Source: Shewanella sp. Choline-02u-19 (lineage in GTDB: Bacteria; Pseudomonadota; Gammaproteobacteria; Enterobacterales; Shewanellaceae). From it: DNA of 64,000 bases. The translations under genes and the position numbers were made by a program. Below the pieces are notes generated by a model. It was given only the letters and a program-made list of their open reading frames with translations. It was not told the origin of the DNA and made no database searches. Shown piece by piece: positions 1 through 8,239 of this stretch (positions are counted from its first letter, which is position 1; every line of letters starts with the position of its first letter). The stretch is taken from contig NZ_PJBE01000012.1 of assembly GCF_002836205.1 (NCBI RefSeq), positions 248,001 to 312,000 of the forward strand, read 5' to 3'.

Positions 1-426
1 CAGTGAATCATGTGAACGAGCCCTTTCTTTGGCATAAGGGTTGTTGTAGCACCATTTCAATATGTTACCTGATTGCAGCGCATAATAGCTTGCCCCAGAA
101 TGAAAGCTACAAATCCCATGGTTAATCCGCCGAAAACACAGGGCTAAATCAGGCGCCGACAAGAACCAGTTTCCCGGTATCTCTAGTGCGGAAATATCCA
201 GGTAATGCTGAATTTTCACCATATAGTCGGTATCACCCGTTAGCATCTCTAGTTGTATAAACCATTTAGATACTTCGGTAAACGGGATGAGTGCCATTCG
301 CTCGTCAAACAGAGCAGCTGGGATCGACAGCTCGTTTAAACTAATTCCATAGTGAGCTTCAACACCCTTAAAAACCGGCGCGATATAGCTAGAGCGGATA
401 AATGCCGTATCCATTGTGATAACCAT
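1..426 (-). CDS. AraC-family-like transcriptional regulator, N-terminal part (cut by window edge)
   Basis: An open frame runs from an ATG at 426 (MVITMDTAFIRSS...; a second in-frame ATG at 414) off the left edge of the window, so only about 142 residues are visible and the C-terminus is missing. The visible part resembles the N-terminal ligand-binding domain (arabinose-binding-like) that precedes the helix-turn-helix of OruR/AraC-type regulators: an early segment ending in a 'P...F' turn, a helix like FTEVSKWFIQLEMLTGD, and a later segment with several aromatic residues. No DNA-binding domain can be seen because it would lie outside the window. It is divergent from the yiaW-like gene, from which it is separated by about 135 bases. 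The family call rests on general sequence character only. Confidence 0.5.
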   Translation of the reverse strand, partial: MVITMDTAFIRSSYIAPVFKGVEAHYGISLNELSIPAALFDERMALIPFTEVSKWFIQLEMLTGDTDYMVKIQHYLDISALEIPGNWFLSAPDLALCFRRINHGICSFHSGASYYALQSGNILKWCYNNPYAKERARSHDSL

Positions 427-561
427 CTATATTTCGAATGTGGATACCATATTGAATCATAGAATAGAGCTAAATGATATATAGAGGTATTCTGGCTTGT
501 TCTAATTTATAGACAGGGCAAACTGCTTTTTCAATCAGTCGATTTTAAGGTCTAGTTCCCT

Positions 562-927
562 ATGAGTTTATTCAGTATGCCGTTCGTCGATACCGGTGTT
601 GATGCCGCTTTACATGGCGTTGCAGGTGTCGTGATGGTGCTGACAATTGCCGCTGCCGCATTTGGCTTCTGGAAGATCCATGAAATGCCTATTAATAAGG
701 CCCATAAAAAACAGCACCAACAGATAGGGCTCATTACCGCGCTCACCTGGATAGGCTTTGTCTGGCATTGGGTGTGGGTCATCGCGGTGATTGTTGCGTT
801 CGTTGATAGCGAAAAAGCATTGCGCCGTGTGCGAGATATCTGGCGAGAAAACAGTAACGATGACACGAGTGATAACAATGCAGAAATAAAGCCACTTGAG
901 ATAAATGAGGAGCAAACCAATGCTTGA
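562..927 (+). CDS. yiaW: DUF3302 inner-membrane protein, YiaW-like
   Basis: A 121-residue protein with two strongly hydrophobic segments (about residues 17-37 and 55-80) and a charged, Asp/Glu/Asn-rich tail. It matches the pattern of DUF3302 proteins such as E. coli YiaW, which sit directly upstream of an HlyD-like YiaV. The same arrangement is seen here: the stop codon at 925-927 overlaps the start of the next gene at 920, suggesting translational coupling. The biochemical role is unknown; being paired with a membrane-fusion protein suggests a small inner-membrane partner of an export or envelope complex. A minus-strand frame across the same bases is a shadow. Confidence 0.75.
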   Translation: MSLFSMPFVDTGVDAALHGVAGVVMVLTIAAAAFGFWKIHEMPINKAHKKQHQQIGLITALTWIGFVWHWVWVIAVIVAFVDSEKALRRVRDIWRENSNDDTSDNNAEIKPLEINEEQTNA

Positions 928-2143
928 AGGTTTAGCGGTTTGGGCTCTATTGATCTACCTGCTGCGTTTAGTCGGCATGCCGTGGAACACTTATAGTAAA
1001 AGCTTCGCTTATTTAGGCGGAACGGGGTGGCTGATGTTTGTTTGGGTTGGCCTGCTCAACTACACCCCAATGGACATGTCGGGTGGCTCTTTGGTGCAAT
1101 CGCCACGTATTCAGTTACGGCCTGCCAATACCCAAATAAAAGGTAAGGTAGATAATATCTATGTACAACCCAATCAAACGATTGAGGCTGGTCAGTTAAT
1201 CTATGATCTGGATGATGAGCCGTTTCAGATTGAGCTCAATAAGACGTTGGTGGCTAAACAGAGCGCAACAGTGGCACTGTCGCTAGCCAGCGAAGATGTG
1301 AAACTAGCACTGAAGCAACATGATGTCGCCATTGCTGATGTGAGCATTAGTCGTAATGAGCTGCATGCTGCAACTAAAGATCTACATTGGAAACAGAAAA
1401 CGCTCGCCCGCTATATTGAGCAGAATCGCGTAGTGCCTGACACAGTGACCAAGAGTTTACTGGATGAACAACAAACGGCGGTCGATCTTGCCATGGCACA
1501 AGTGAACACCTATGGTAGCCAAATCGAAAAGGCAGTTACGGCTGAGCAAACGGCGCTACTCAATATTGAGAAGTCTCACCTTAACGTGCAAGGCCGTGAG
1601 TCGGACCTTAATAGCGAGATAGAAAATGTAGCGCAAGCACAGTGGAAGCTAGACAACACCAAGGTATACGCACCTGCGGACGGTTATGTCACTAACTTCA
1701 TTATGCGTGAAGGTCAGTATGTTGGCGTTGCCCCTAGAATGCAGATGTATACCAACGAAAAATATGTGTTAATGCGAGTCAATCATCAGGCTATCCGTAA
1801 TGTTAAAGTTGGCCAGATGGCGGAATTTTCCTCGGCTGTTTACCCTGGAAAAGTGTTTAATGCAGAAGTTGAAGGGATAGTAGAAGCCACGGGCGAGTCG
1901 CAAGGATCGTTACTGGGTTTTGATGACAATGTGAGGCAAACTACGGGGCTAAATGCCAGTAATAAGCACCATTTTGTCAGGCTAAAGCTGACCGAAACCG
2001 GTGACTATGATATTCCCGTAGGCTCTGTGGGGTTAGCTTGGATTTCGGGAACCAAACCCATCGCATTCCTTAATTTCTTGGACATTATTCGCGGTATCGT
2101 GATCAGAATGAAATCACAAATCTACTATTTTTATTCTTTATAA
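920..2143 (+). CDS. yiaV: HlyD-family membrane fusion protein, YiaV-like
   Basis: A 407-residue periplasmic adaptor. Two N-terminal hydrophobic segments anchor it in the inner membrane; then comes a biotinyl-lipoyl-like half motif (IKGKVDNIYVQPNQTIEAGQ), a long alpha-helical hairpin (about residues 105-240, rich in Gln, Ala and Glu), the second lipoyl half (VYAPADGYVTNFIMREGQ) and a beta-barrel region. The start at 920 is preferred over the ATG at 905 because a GAGGAG-like ribosome site lies at 907-912. It overlaps the yiaW-like gene by eight bases. Membrane fusion proteins link inner-membrane pumps to outer-membrane channels, but no pump or channel gene is adjacent, as for E. coli yiaWV. The substrate is unknown. 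Confidence 0.8.
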   Translation: MLEGLAVWALLIYLLRLVGMPWNTYSKSFAYLGGTGWLMFVWVGLLNYTPMDMSGGSLVQSPRIQLRPANTQIKGKVDNIYVQPNQTIEAGQLIYDLDDEPFQIELNKTLVAKQSATVALSLASEDVKLALKQHDVAIADVSISRNELHAATKDLHWKQKTLARYIEQNRVVPDTVTKSLLDEQQTAVDLAMAQVNTYGSQIEKAVTAEQTALLNIEKSHLNVQGRESDLNSEIENVAQAQWKLDNTKVYAPADGYVTNFIMREGQYVGVAPRMQMYTNEKYVLMRVNHQAIRNVKVGQMAEFSSAVYPGKVFNAEVEGIVEATGESQGSLLGFDDNVRQTTGLNASNKHHFVRLKLTETGDYDIPVGSVGLAWISGTKPIAFLNFLDIIRGIVIRMKSQIYYFYSL

Positions 2144-2239
2144 TAAACGTCGGCCATGTGGGCTTCGAACTGAGACCGTGCATGGCTTTTATACTCAACG
2201 CCTTAGAAGCCCTCCTTTAAGAGGCTAGGCTCTGGTTAA

Positions 2240-3433
2240 CTAAGCAAACACTCGATCTCTGCCATTCTTTTTGGCGATATAGAGCGCTTTGTCTGCTCGT
2301 TTTAGCGTCTGCTCAAAAGTGGACTCACCGTGATGCTCAGAGACGCCAATAGAGATGGTAATGTTGGCTGATTTGGTTGGAATTTGCGCGCTCTCTTTCC
2401 GGTTTGATTTACTGGTTAACATTCGCGAATCATTTCGTATAGCGATCTTATAATCCCTCACTTTAATTCTAATCTCCTCTAAGTGAGGCATAATCTCCTC
2501 CACGTCCTTATTGGGGAATACTATGGCAAATTCCTCGCCGCCATAACGGTAGACTTTACCCCCACCTCTAATTTTATTCAGTTTACAGGCGACCAACCGT
2601 AAAACTTGGTCGCCAATGTCGTGACCAAAATTGTCATTAAACTTTTTGAAATGATCGATATCGACCATCGCTACGCTGTAGTGACTATTAAGTGACGGCG
2701 CCATGGTATTGAGTGCTCGACGAGAATAAAGCCCGGTGAGATCATCGCGGTAAGCCAACTGGTGAGACTCAAACAAGATGGCAAGCAGATAAACGAGAGC
2801 GAGCAAACAGAGTAGCAGTGCCAGTGGTAATTCAGCCGGTAAGTAAAATTGAAATAACCAAATAAACAAGGTGACAGTGATAGTCGAATCGATTCGGCTA
2901 CCACGTGACACACAGCTAATGCAGGTGACCAGCGTTGCGATTCCTATTGGAACCTGCATCGGCGTTAGTAGCTCCAGTACAGTAGGGATCGTATTGGCAG
3001 GCGGTTGGTTAATAAAGGAAATCATCGCTATTGAGCCAAACGCGATGGCAAAACAAAGCGCGATACCGAGTATAATCTTGATTGAATACACTGAGAACAA
3101 GGCTCTATCGCGAGTTATCGCGAATAGCATAATGATTAATGTTCCGGCGAGAAAGATAGGTTCGCTTATTGGCTCAATAAGACTCGCGTCAACAATATCA
3201 CCATACTCAAGCAGGTAATAGCTAAGCAGTAACAGTGCCAGGTAAGTGATGCGGCTAAAGTTAAATTGCAACGCCAACAACGCCGCCACTGGGAGCAGGT
3301 AGAGTGGCAGTTCACTTATTGTTGGCATCCACGCTTGCCAAATGTACTCATAATATTGCGCAGCGGCAATACCGCTGAACACAATAAAAATGGGCATAAA
3401 GAGGTAGCGGACGCTACGTAAAAATACCGACAC
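2240..3433 (-). CDS. Membrane-bound diguanylate cyclase (GGDEF domain)
   Basis: A 397-residue protein. The first about 225 residues hold around seven hydrophobic segments, followed by a C-terminal GGDEF domain starting near YRDDLTGLYSRRALN. The active-site loop reads YRYGGEEFAIVFP, a GGEEF variant that is normally active in making cyclic di-GMP from two GTP. The residues before it (RGGGKVY) do not form the RxxD inhibitory site, so product feedback at that site is unlikely. A roughly 25-residue basic/polar insertion separates the last helix from the SIGVSE strand. The membrane part is probably the sensor; its ligand is unknown. It is a single gene, convergent with the yiaV-like gene and about 95 bases from it. 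Confidence 0.9.
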   Translation of the reverse strand: MSVFLRSVRYLFMPIFIVFSGIAAAQYYEYIWQAWMPTISELPLYLLPVAALLALQFNFSRITYLALLLLSYYLLEYGDIVDASLIEPISEPIFLAGTLIIMLFAITRDRALFSVYSIKIILGIALCFAIAFGSIAMISFINQPPANTIPTVLELLTPMQVPIGIATLVTCISCVSRGSRIDSTITVTLFIWLFQFYLPAELPLALLLCLLALVYLLAILFESHQLAYRDDLTGLYSRRALNTMAPSLNSHYSVAMVDIDHFKKFNDNFGHDIGDQVLRLVACKLNKIRGGGKVYRYGGEEFAIVFPNKDVEEIMPHLEEIRIKVRDYKIAIRNDSRMLTSKSNRKESAQIPTKSANITISIGVSEHHGESTFEQTLKRADKALYIAKKNGRDRVFA

Positions 3434-3511
3434 TGAATATCCTTATAAATGGCCTCTTCAATATTATAGACGAGGCTCGCAGATATCAGTCATTAGTTGT
3501 CCTTTGAGATG

Positions 3512-3774
3512 TATATACCCGTTCTACTTTAAAGTGCATGTTTCAGAGCTGCTTGAGCGGGTTCAATTCAAGGCGCAGTGTTGTCATAATGGAAGAGAAT
3601 GCAACACGGAAGTGGATCCGCTCAGGCGCTCCCGTTGGGTGGGTTTAAAAGTGATTTATACTGCGTCACAGACCTTGGCAATAGACCTGCTATTCCACAA
3701 CAGTCTTGGCCTTGTCTAAATCACTTTTAATTCCCACTGAAAGCAAGCATCTTGAGGGAGAACGGGGATATATA
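3512..3774. repeat. MITE-like dispersed element with terminal inverted repeats
   Basis: About 263 bp in the 3434-3902 intergenic region, bounded by imperfect terminal inverted repeats: TATATACCCGTTCT at 3512-3525 and the complement of AGAACGGGGATATA at 3759-3772 (13 of 14 positions pair). The inside contains the word pairs CTGCTTGAGCGGGTT near 3550 and ATCCGCTCAGGCGCTCC near 3617. No transposase is encoded, and a 71-codon frame across it has no ribosome site. From memory this layout resembles a non-autonomous repeat scattered through Shewanella genomes; a genome-wide search would settle it. The remainder of the gap shows nothing distinct. Confidence 0.6.
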
Positions 3775-3902
3775 CCCATCTAAGCAATTGACAAGTCTCA
3801 CTCAATATTTTAATCAGCCAACAATGCCTCATTAGTTGGACAGTCCGCACAAATCAGTCTTAACTTCAAAGAGGGTAAACTGAGTTTGTGATGGGAATTA
3901 AA

Positions 3903-4682
3903 ATGAAAATCGATCAATATTTTCAAGGCCAACCTTGCTGGGTAGAGTTAGCATCGTTAGATATTGCGGTCAGCAAGCCTTTTTATCACGCATTGTTTGC
4001 TTGGGATATTGTTGACATGCCTATCCCACAGGGTACCTATAGTATGTTCAATCTAGAGGGGGACGATCTCGGGGCTATGTATCAATTGCCTGTTGAGATG
4101 ATCAAAACGGGTGAATTAAGCCAATGGCTGATCTACTTTGCTGTAGAGGACCTCGATAATACGTTGGTGGATGTGGCAGGTGCAGGCGGCACCATAGTGC
4201 TTGGGCCTCATGATGTTGGTGAGGCAGGAAGAATGGCAGTGATTACTGATCCTGAAGGGGCAAAGTTTGCGCTATGGCAGGCCAACAATCATATGGGAGC
4301 TCAGCGCGCTGGTGAGAAAGGTACTTTATGCTGGGTGGAACTGGCTTGTCGTCAGCCTAAGATCGCAAAGCCTTTTTACTCTCATGTCTTTGGATGGGGC
4401 TCGCGAGTGACGGACATGGATGGTATGGAGTACACCGCGTGGCAGGTTGGAAGCCAAGAGGTTGGCGGTATGATGACAATGACTGACGAGTGGGGCGATA
4501 TGCGAGCCCATTGGATGAGCTATTTTACCGTCGGCGATTGTGATGCAAAAGCACTGCAAGTGGTTGAACTTGGCGGCGCGATTTGCGTTCCTCCGACCGA
4601 TATAGCCAATGTGGGTCGTTTTGCTGTGGTTAATGATCCTAATGGTGCCGTGTTCTCGATCATTGAACTGAAAATCGCGTAA
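3903..4682 (+). CDS. Tandem-domain VOC (glyoxalase/dioxygenase superfamily) protein
   Basis: A protein of about 259 residues with two similar halves, each with the signature of a vicinal oxygen chelate domain. Half one begins GQPCWVELASLDIAVSKPFY and ends in DPEGAKFALWQ; half two begins TLCWVELACRQPKIAKPFY and ends in DPNGAVFSIIE. Such two-domain proteins are similar to the CFP30B/hydroxylase-type VOC family. The substrate cannot be predicted. The ATG at 3903 is preferred because GGGA at 3893-3896 lies six bases upstream; GTG at 3888 and ATG at 3891 are alternatives. It appears to be a single-gene unit between a MITE-like repeat and a small lipoprotein gene. Confidence 0.8.
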   Translation: MKIDQYFQGQPCWVELASLDIAVSKPFYHALFAWDIVDMPIPQGTYSMFNLEGDDLGAMYQLPVEMIKTGELSQWLIYFAVEDLDNTLVDVAGAGGTIVLGPHDVGEAGRMAVITDPEGAKFALWQANNHMGAQRAGEKGTLCWVELACRQPKIAKPFYSHVFGWGSRVTDMDGMEYTAWQVGSQEVGGMMTMTDEWGDMRAHWMSYFTVGDCDAKALQVVELGGAICVPPTDIANVGRFAVVNDPNGAVFSIIELKIA

Positions 4683-4832
4683 ACATCAGTTTTGTGTGAG
4701 TAATTGTAAATTAATGGTTTTTTATGTTGTTTAATCTTTATTGTTTGGTTAATTTGTTTGGCTCCGTAGGACGGAGCCTAATCAAAGATGGTTATTTGAT
4801 TATTAATAAAATTAATTTAGGGAAGACTACAA

Positions 4833-4997
4833 ATGGTAAAGAAATGGATTGGCTTGATGTTGCCTATTGTATTGGTTAGCGTGATGGGATGTGCGTCAAC
4901 TAGCGACTCAGAGAGTGGAAATGAGACTGTTGAAAAATCAAAGAAAAGCTGTCAAAAAGTGAAAACAACTGGTTCACGGTTAAGTCGCTGTCACTAG
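4833..4997 (+). CDS. Small putative lipoprotein (54 residues)
   Basis: A short frame of 54 residues beginning MVKKWIGLMLP. It has a basic start, a hydrophobic stretch and a lipobox-like VMGC with the cysteine at position 20, so the mature peptide would be about 35 residues, mostly polar, with Ser, Glu and Lys and two more cysteines (SKKSCQK and the C-terminal RCH). An AGGGA at 4819-4823 serves as ribosome site, and a strong terminator follows at 5015-5046, which supports a real short transcript. The function is unknown. It is too short for many gene callers. Confidence 0.65.
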   Translation: MVKKWIGLMLPIVLVSVMGCASTSDSESGNETVEKSKKSCQKVKTTGSRLSRCH

Positions 4998-5014
4998 CCT
5001 TTATGAGTAAAACA

Positions 5015-5046
5015 TAAAAAAGCACTGCTCTAGGCAGTGCTTTTTT
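5015..5046 (+). terminator. Rho-independent terminator after the small lipoprotein gene (bidirectional)
   Basis: The stem AAAAAGCACTGC / GCAGTGCTTTTTT with loop TCTAG is followed by a T-run on the plus strand and preceded by an A-run. It can therefore end transcription of both the lipoprotein gene and the convergent cusA operon. Confidence 0.85.
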
Positions 5047-5068
5047 GTTTTAGGACTAAAGCAAAGCA

Positions 5069-8000
5069 TTACCCATTATTAGTGGTGATGCCTTTATCTA
5101 GATTTCTGCCATAGATAAGCAGGTAAATAGCAGGAATAACAAATAGCGACAGTAATGGTGCGGTCACCATACCGCCGACCATAGGGGCTGCGATTTTCTG
5201 CATCACTTCATTACCTGTACCACTACCCCACATGATCGGTAGTAAACCGAAAAAGATCGTCGCTACGGTCATGGCCTTAGGGCGAATACGCATCACGGCT
5301 CCGTGGATCAGTGCTTCAGATAAATCGCTACGTTGATTGTATTGCCCTGCTGCTTTGCGATCTCTGATGCTGTTATTCAGGTATACCTGCATCACCACAC
5401 CAAACTCTGCTGCCACACCTGCAAGTGCAATCATGCCCACCGATACTGCAACCGAGAAATTGAAGTCCAAAAAGTACAACAACCATGCGCTACCCACGAG
5501 TGAAAAGGGCAGGCTGAGCATGATCACTGACGCTTGGATGAACGAGCTGAACGTCATCATCAGTAGCATAAAAATCACGATCAGCATCAGTGGTACAACC
5601 AACTCCATTTTGGCTTCGACTCGCTGCATATACTCATACTGCCCGGCAAAGGTGTAGCTATAGCGTGATGGTAGCTGGATCTGCTCATCAAGTGCTGTTC
5701 TTGCTGCCTTAATGTATTCACCAATAGAGATATCTTTTAAGTCAACAAACACCCAACTGATTAAGCGACCATTTTCACTGGCTAGCATGGGGGCACCATC
5801 GCTTACAGTAATACTCGCTAAATTGCCTAAAGGTAAGTATTTACCGGTTTTAGTCATTACCGGTAAATCCTTGAGTTTCTCAAGACTATCGCGCAGTTCG
5901 CGCGGGTAACGAATATTGATGGGATAGCGCTCTTGGCCTTGAATCGATTGGCCAACTTGCATACCACCAATGGCCATTTGCACCACGTCTTGGATATCTC
6001 TAAGTGTCATCCCGTAGCGAGCCGCATTCTTAAGATCCGGTTCAATATCGATATAACGTCCACCACTGGTACGTTGGGCAAATGCCGATGCGGTGCCTGG
6101 CAGCTTGCTAACCACAGCCTCAATCTCGGTCCCAATCCGTTGTAGCTCATCGATATCGGCGCCTGATATTTTGATGCCGACAGGCGTTCTCACCCCTGTA
6201 GAAAGCATATCAATACGGGTTTTGATAGGCTGCACCCATGCGTTGGTCATGCCTGGTACTTTGACGGTTTTTTGCAATTCAGCAATAATCCCCTCAAGTG
6301 TCATCCCTTCTCGCCATGTCTCTGGCGGGTTAAGCATGATGGTGGTTTCTAACATAGTTAACGGCGCGGGATCGGTTGCCGTCATTGCGCGGCCGACCTT
6401 ACCAAATACCCGTTTAACTTCAGGCACGGTTTTAATCAATCGGTCTGTTTGTTGTAAGATCTCGGCCGCTTTACCTGCACTGACACTGGGTAAGGTGGTC
6501 GGCATATAGAGTAAGTCACCCTCTTCAAGCTCTGGCATAAACTCGCTACCCATTTTCGTCATTGGGTATACAGCACTGCCAAGGGCCACAATAGCCAGCA
6601 AAATCGTGACTTTAGGAAAACGTAATACCAAGCGTAGCATTGGCTCGTATATCGCAATCAATACTCGGCTGATGGGGTTTCTGCGTTCGTCAGGAATTTT
6701 GCCGCGAACAAAGTAACCCATTAATACCGGGATCAAGGTGATCGCCAATATCGCACTGGCCGCCATGGCGAAGGTTTTAGTAAATGCCAGTGGATGGAAT
6801 AAACGTCCCTCTTGCGCTTCAAGTGCAAATACAGGCACAAAGCTCAATGTGATGATCAGCAAACTGAAAAACAGCGCTGGCCCAACTTCAACTGAGGCTT
6901 GCCGGATGAGCTCCCAATGAGCATCGCCTGTTGGCGCTTCACCGTTATGTTTTTCACGATAGTGCTCTAGGTGCTTATGGGTGTTTTCGACCATCACAAT
7001 GGCGGCGTCCACCACGGCACCAATGGCGATGGCAATCCCCCCTAGACTCATAATGTTGGCGTTAACACCAATAATATTCATCACGATAAAGCTGATTAAT
7101 ATCGAGATTGGCAGTGAAATAATCGCCACCAGTGTCGAGCGGGCATGCAGCAAGAAGACGAGACAAATAATGCCAACCACTAACATCTCTTCTAGCACTT
7201 TATGTGTCAGGTTCTCTACCGAATTGAGGATCAGTGTTGAGCGATCGTAAGTGATCACTAACTCAACCCCATCGGGTAAACCATTTTCAATCTCTTTTAG
7301 CTTATCTTTTACATTGTTGATGGTGGCTAGCGCGTTTTCGCCGTAGCGCATCACTACAATGCCGCCAACGACTTCGCCTTCACCATCCAACTCGGCGATG
7401 CCACGGCGAGCGGCTGGACCGGTACGCAGCTGCGCGACATCTTTCATCAAGATAGGGGTGCCAGATTCAGACACTATGCCGAGCGGGATCTCTTCAAAAT
7501 CATCTAAGGTTTGGCGGTAGCCAGACGACGTGATCATGTACTCCGCTTCTGCCATCTCGATGACAGAACCGCCCGTTGAGCTGTTGGAGTTGTCTAAGGC
7601 ATTTTTAACCGTCATCAAATCGATTTGATATAGGGCTAACTTATGCGGATCGACAATGATTTGATACGACTGCTCCATACCACCGATAGTGGCTATTTCT
7701 GATACGCCCTCAACGCTTTGTAACTCAAGCTTTAAGAACCAATCTTGCAAAGAGCGCAACTGAGCGAGGTCATGTTGACCCTTGCGATCGACCAAGGCAT
7801 ATTGAAATACCCAGCCTACTCCCGAGGCATCAGGCCCTAGGGTAGGTGTTACGCTGGCTGGCAGCTGTCCTTGGGTTTGCGACAAGTACTCCAATACTCG
7901 AGATCGTGCCCAATAGATATCGGTGCCGTCTTCAAAAATAATGTAGACGTAAGAGTCGCCAAACATTGAAAAGCCACGGACGGTCTTCGCACCAGGCACG

Positions 8001-8224
8001 GCCAACATGGCAGTTGATAATGGATAAGTGATCTGGTCTTCTACCAACTGTGGTGCTTGCCCTGGGTAAGAGGTTTTCACAATCACTTGCACATCTGATA
8101 GATCGGGTAATGCATCAAGGGGTGTCATGCGCATAGCTTGGTAGCCAATTAAGGCGATTATCGCAGTAAGCGCTAACACCATCACCCGCTGTTTAATCGC
8201 GGCGCTAATAATTTTCTCTAACAT
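5069..8224 (-). CDS. cusA: CusA/CzcA-type heavy-metal RND efflux pump, probably Cu(I)/Ag(I)
   Basis: A 1051-residue inner-membrane proton-driven transporter of the HME-RND subfamily, close in length to E. coli CusA. Typical markers are the N-terminal TPLDALPDLSDVQV, two large periplasmic loops, twelve predicted membrane helices and the helix-4 motif AIGAVVDAAIVMVENTHKHL, which contains the Asp of the proton relay in CusA-type pumps. The monovalent-metal assignment is an inference from the adjacent CusB with methionine/cysteine-rich CPMHP modules; Czc-like divalent metals cannot be fully excluded. It is the last gene of a minus-strand cluster 15 bases after cusB. No outer-membrane channel (cusC) is present in the window. 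Confidence 0.93.
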   Translation of the reverse strand: MLEKIISAAIKQRVMVLALTAIIALIGYQAMRMTPLDALPDLSDVQVIVKTSYPGQAPQLVEDQITYPLSTAMLAVPGAKTVRGFSMFGDSYVYIIFEDGTDIYWARSRVLEYLSQTQGQLPASVTPTLGPDASGVGWVFQYALVDRKGQHDLAQLRSLQDWFLKLELQSVEGVSEIATIGGMEQSYQIIVDPHKLALYQIDLMTVKNALDNSNSSTGGSVIEMAEAEYMITSSGYRQTLDDFEEIPLGIVSESGTPILMKDVAQLRTGPAARRGIAELDGEGEVVGGIVVMRYGENALATINNVKDKLKEIENGLPDGVELVITYDRSTLILNSVENLTHKVLEEMLVVGIICLVFLLHARSTLVAIISLPISILISFIVMNIIGVNANIMSLGGIAIAIGAVVDAAIVMVENTHKHLEHYREKHNGEAPTGDAHWELIRQASVEVGPALFFSLLIITLSFVPVFALEAQEGRLFHPLAFTKTFAMAASAILAITLIPVLMGYFVRGKIPDERRNPISRVLIAIYEPMLRLVLRFPKVTILLAIVALGSAVYPMTKMGSEFMPELEEGDLLYMPTTLPSVSAGKAAEILQQTDRLIKTVPEVKRVFGKVGRAMTATDPAPLTMLETTIMLNPPETWREGMTLEGIIAELQKTVKVPGMTNAWVQPIKTRIDMLSTGVRTPVGIKISGADIDELQRIGTEIEAVVSKLPGTASAFAQRTSGGRYIDIEPDLKNAARYGMTLRDIQDVVQMAIGGMQVGQSIQGQERYPINIRYPRELRDSLEKLKDLPVMTKTGKYLPLGNLASITVSDGAPMLASENGRLISWVFVDLKDISIGEYIKAARTALDEQIQLPSRYSYTFAGQYEYMQRVEAKMELVVPLMLIVIFMLLMMTFSSFIQASVIMLSLPFSLVGSAWLLYFLDFNFSVAVSVGMIALAGVAAEFGVVMQVYLNNSIRDRKAAGQYNQRSDLSEALIHGAVMRIRPKAMTVATIFFGLLPIMWGSGTGNEVMQKIAAPMVGGMVTAPLLSLFVIPAIYLLIYGRNLDKGITTNNG

Positions 8225-8239
8225 ATCGTAGCCCTCCGA

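Noticed and set aside
3504..3719. 71-codon plus-strand frame
   Set aside because: Lies inside the MITE-like repeat, no ribosome site.
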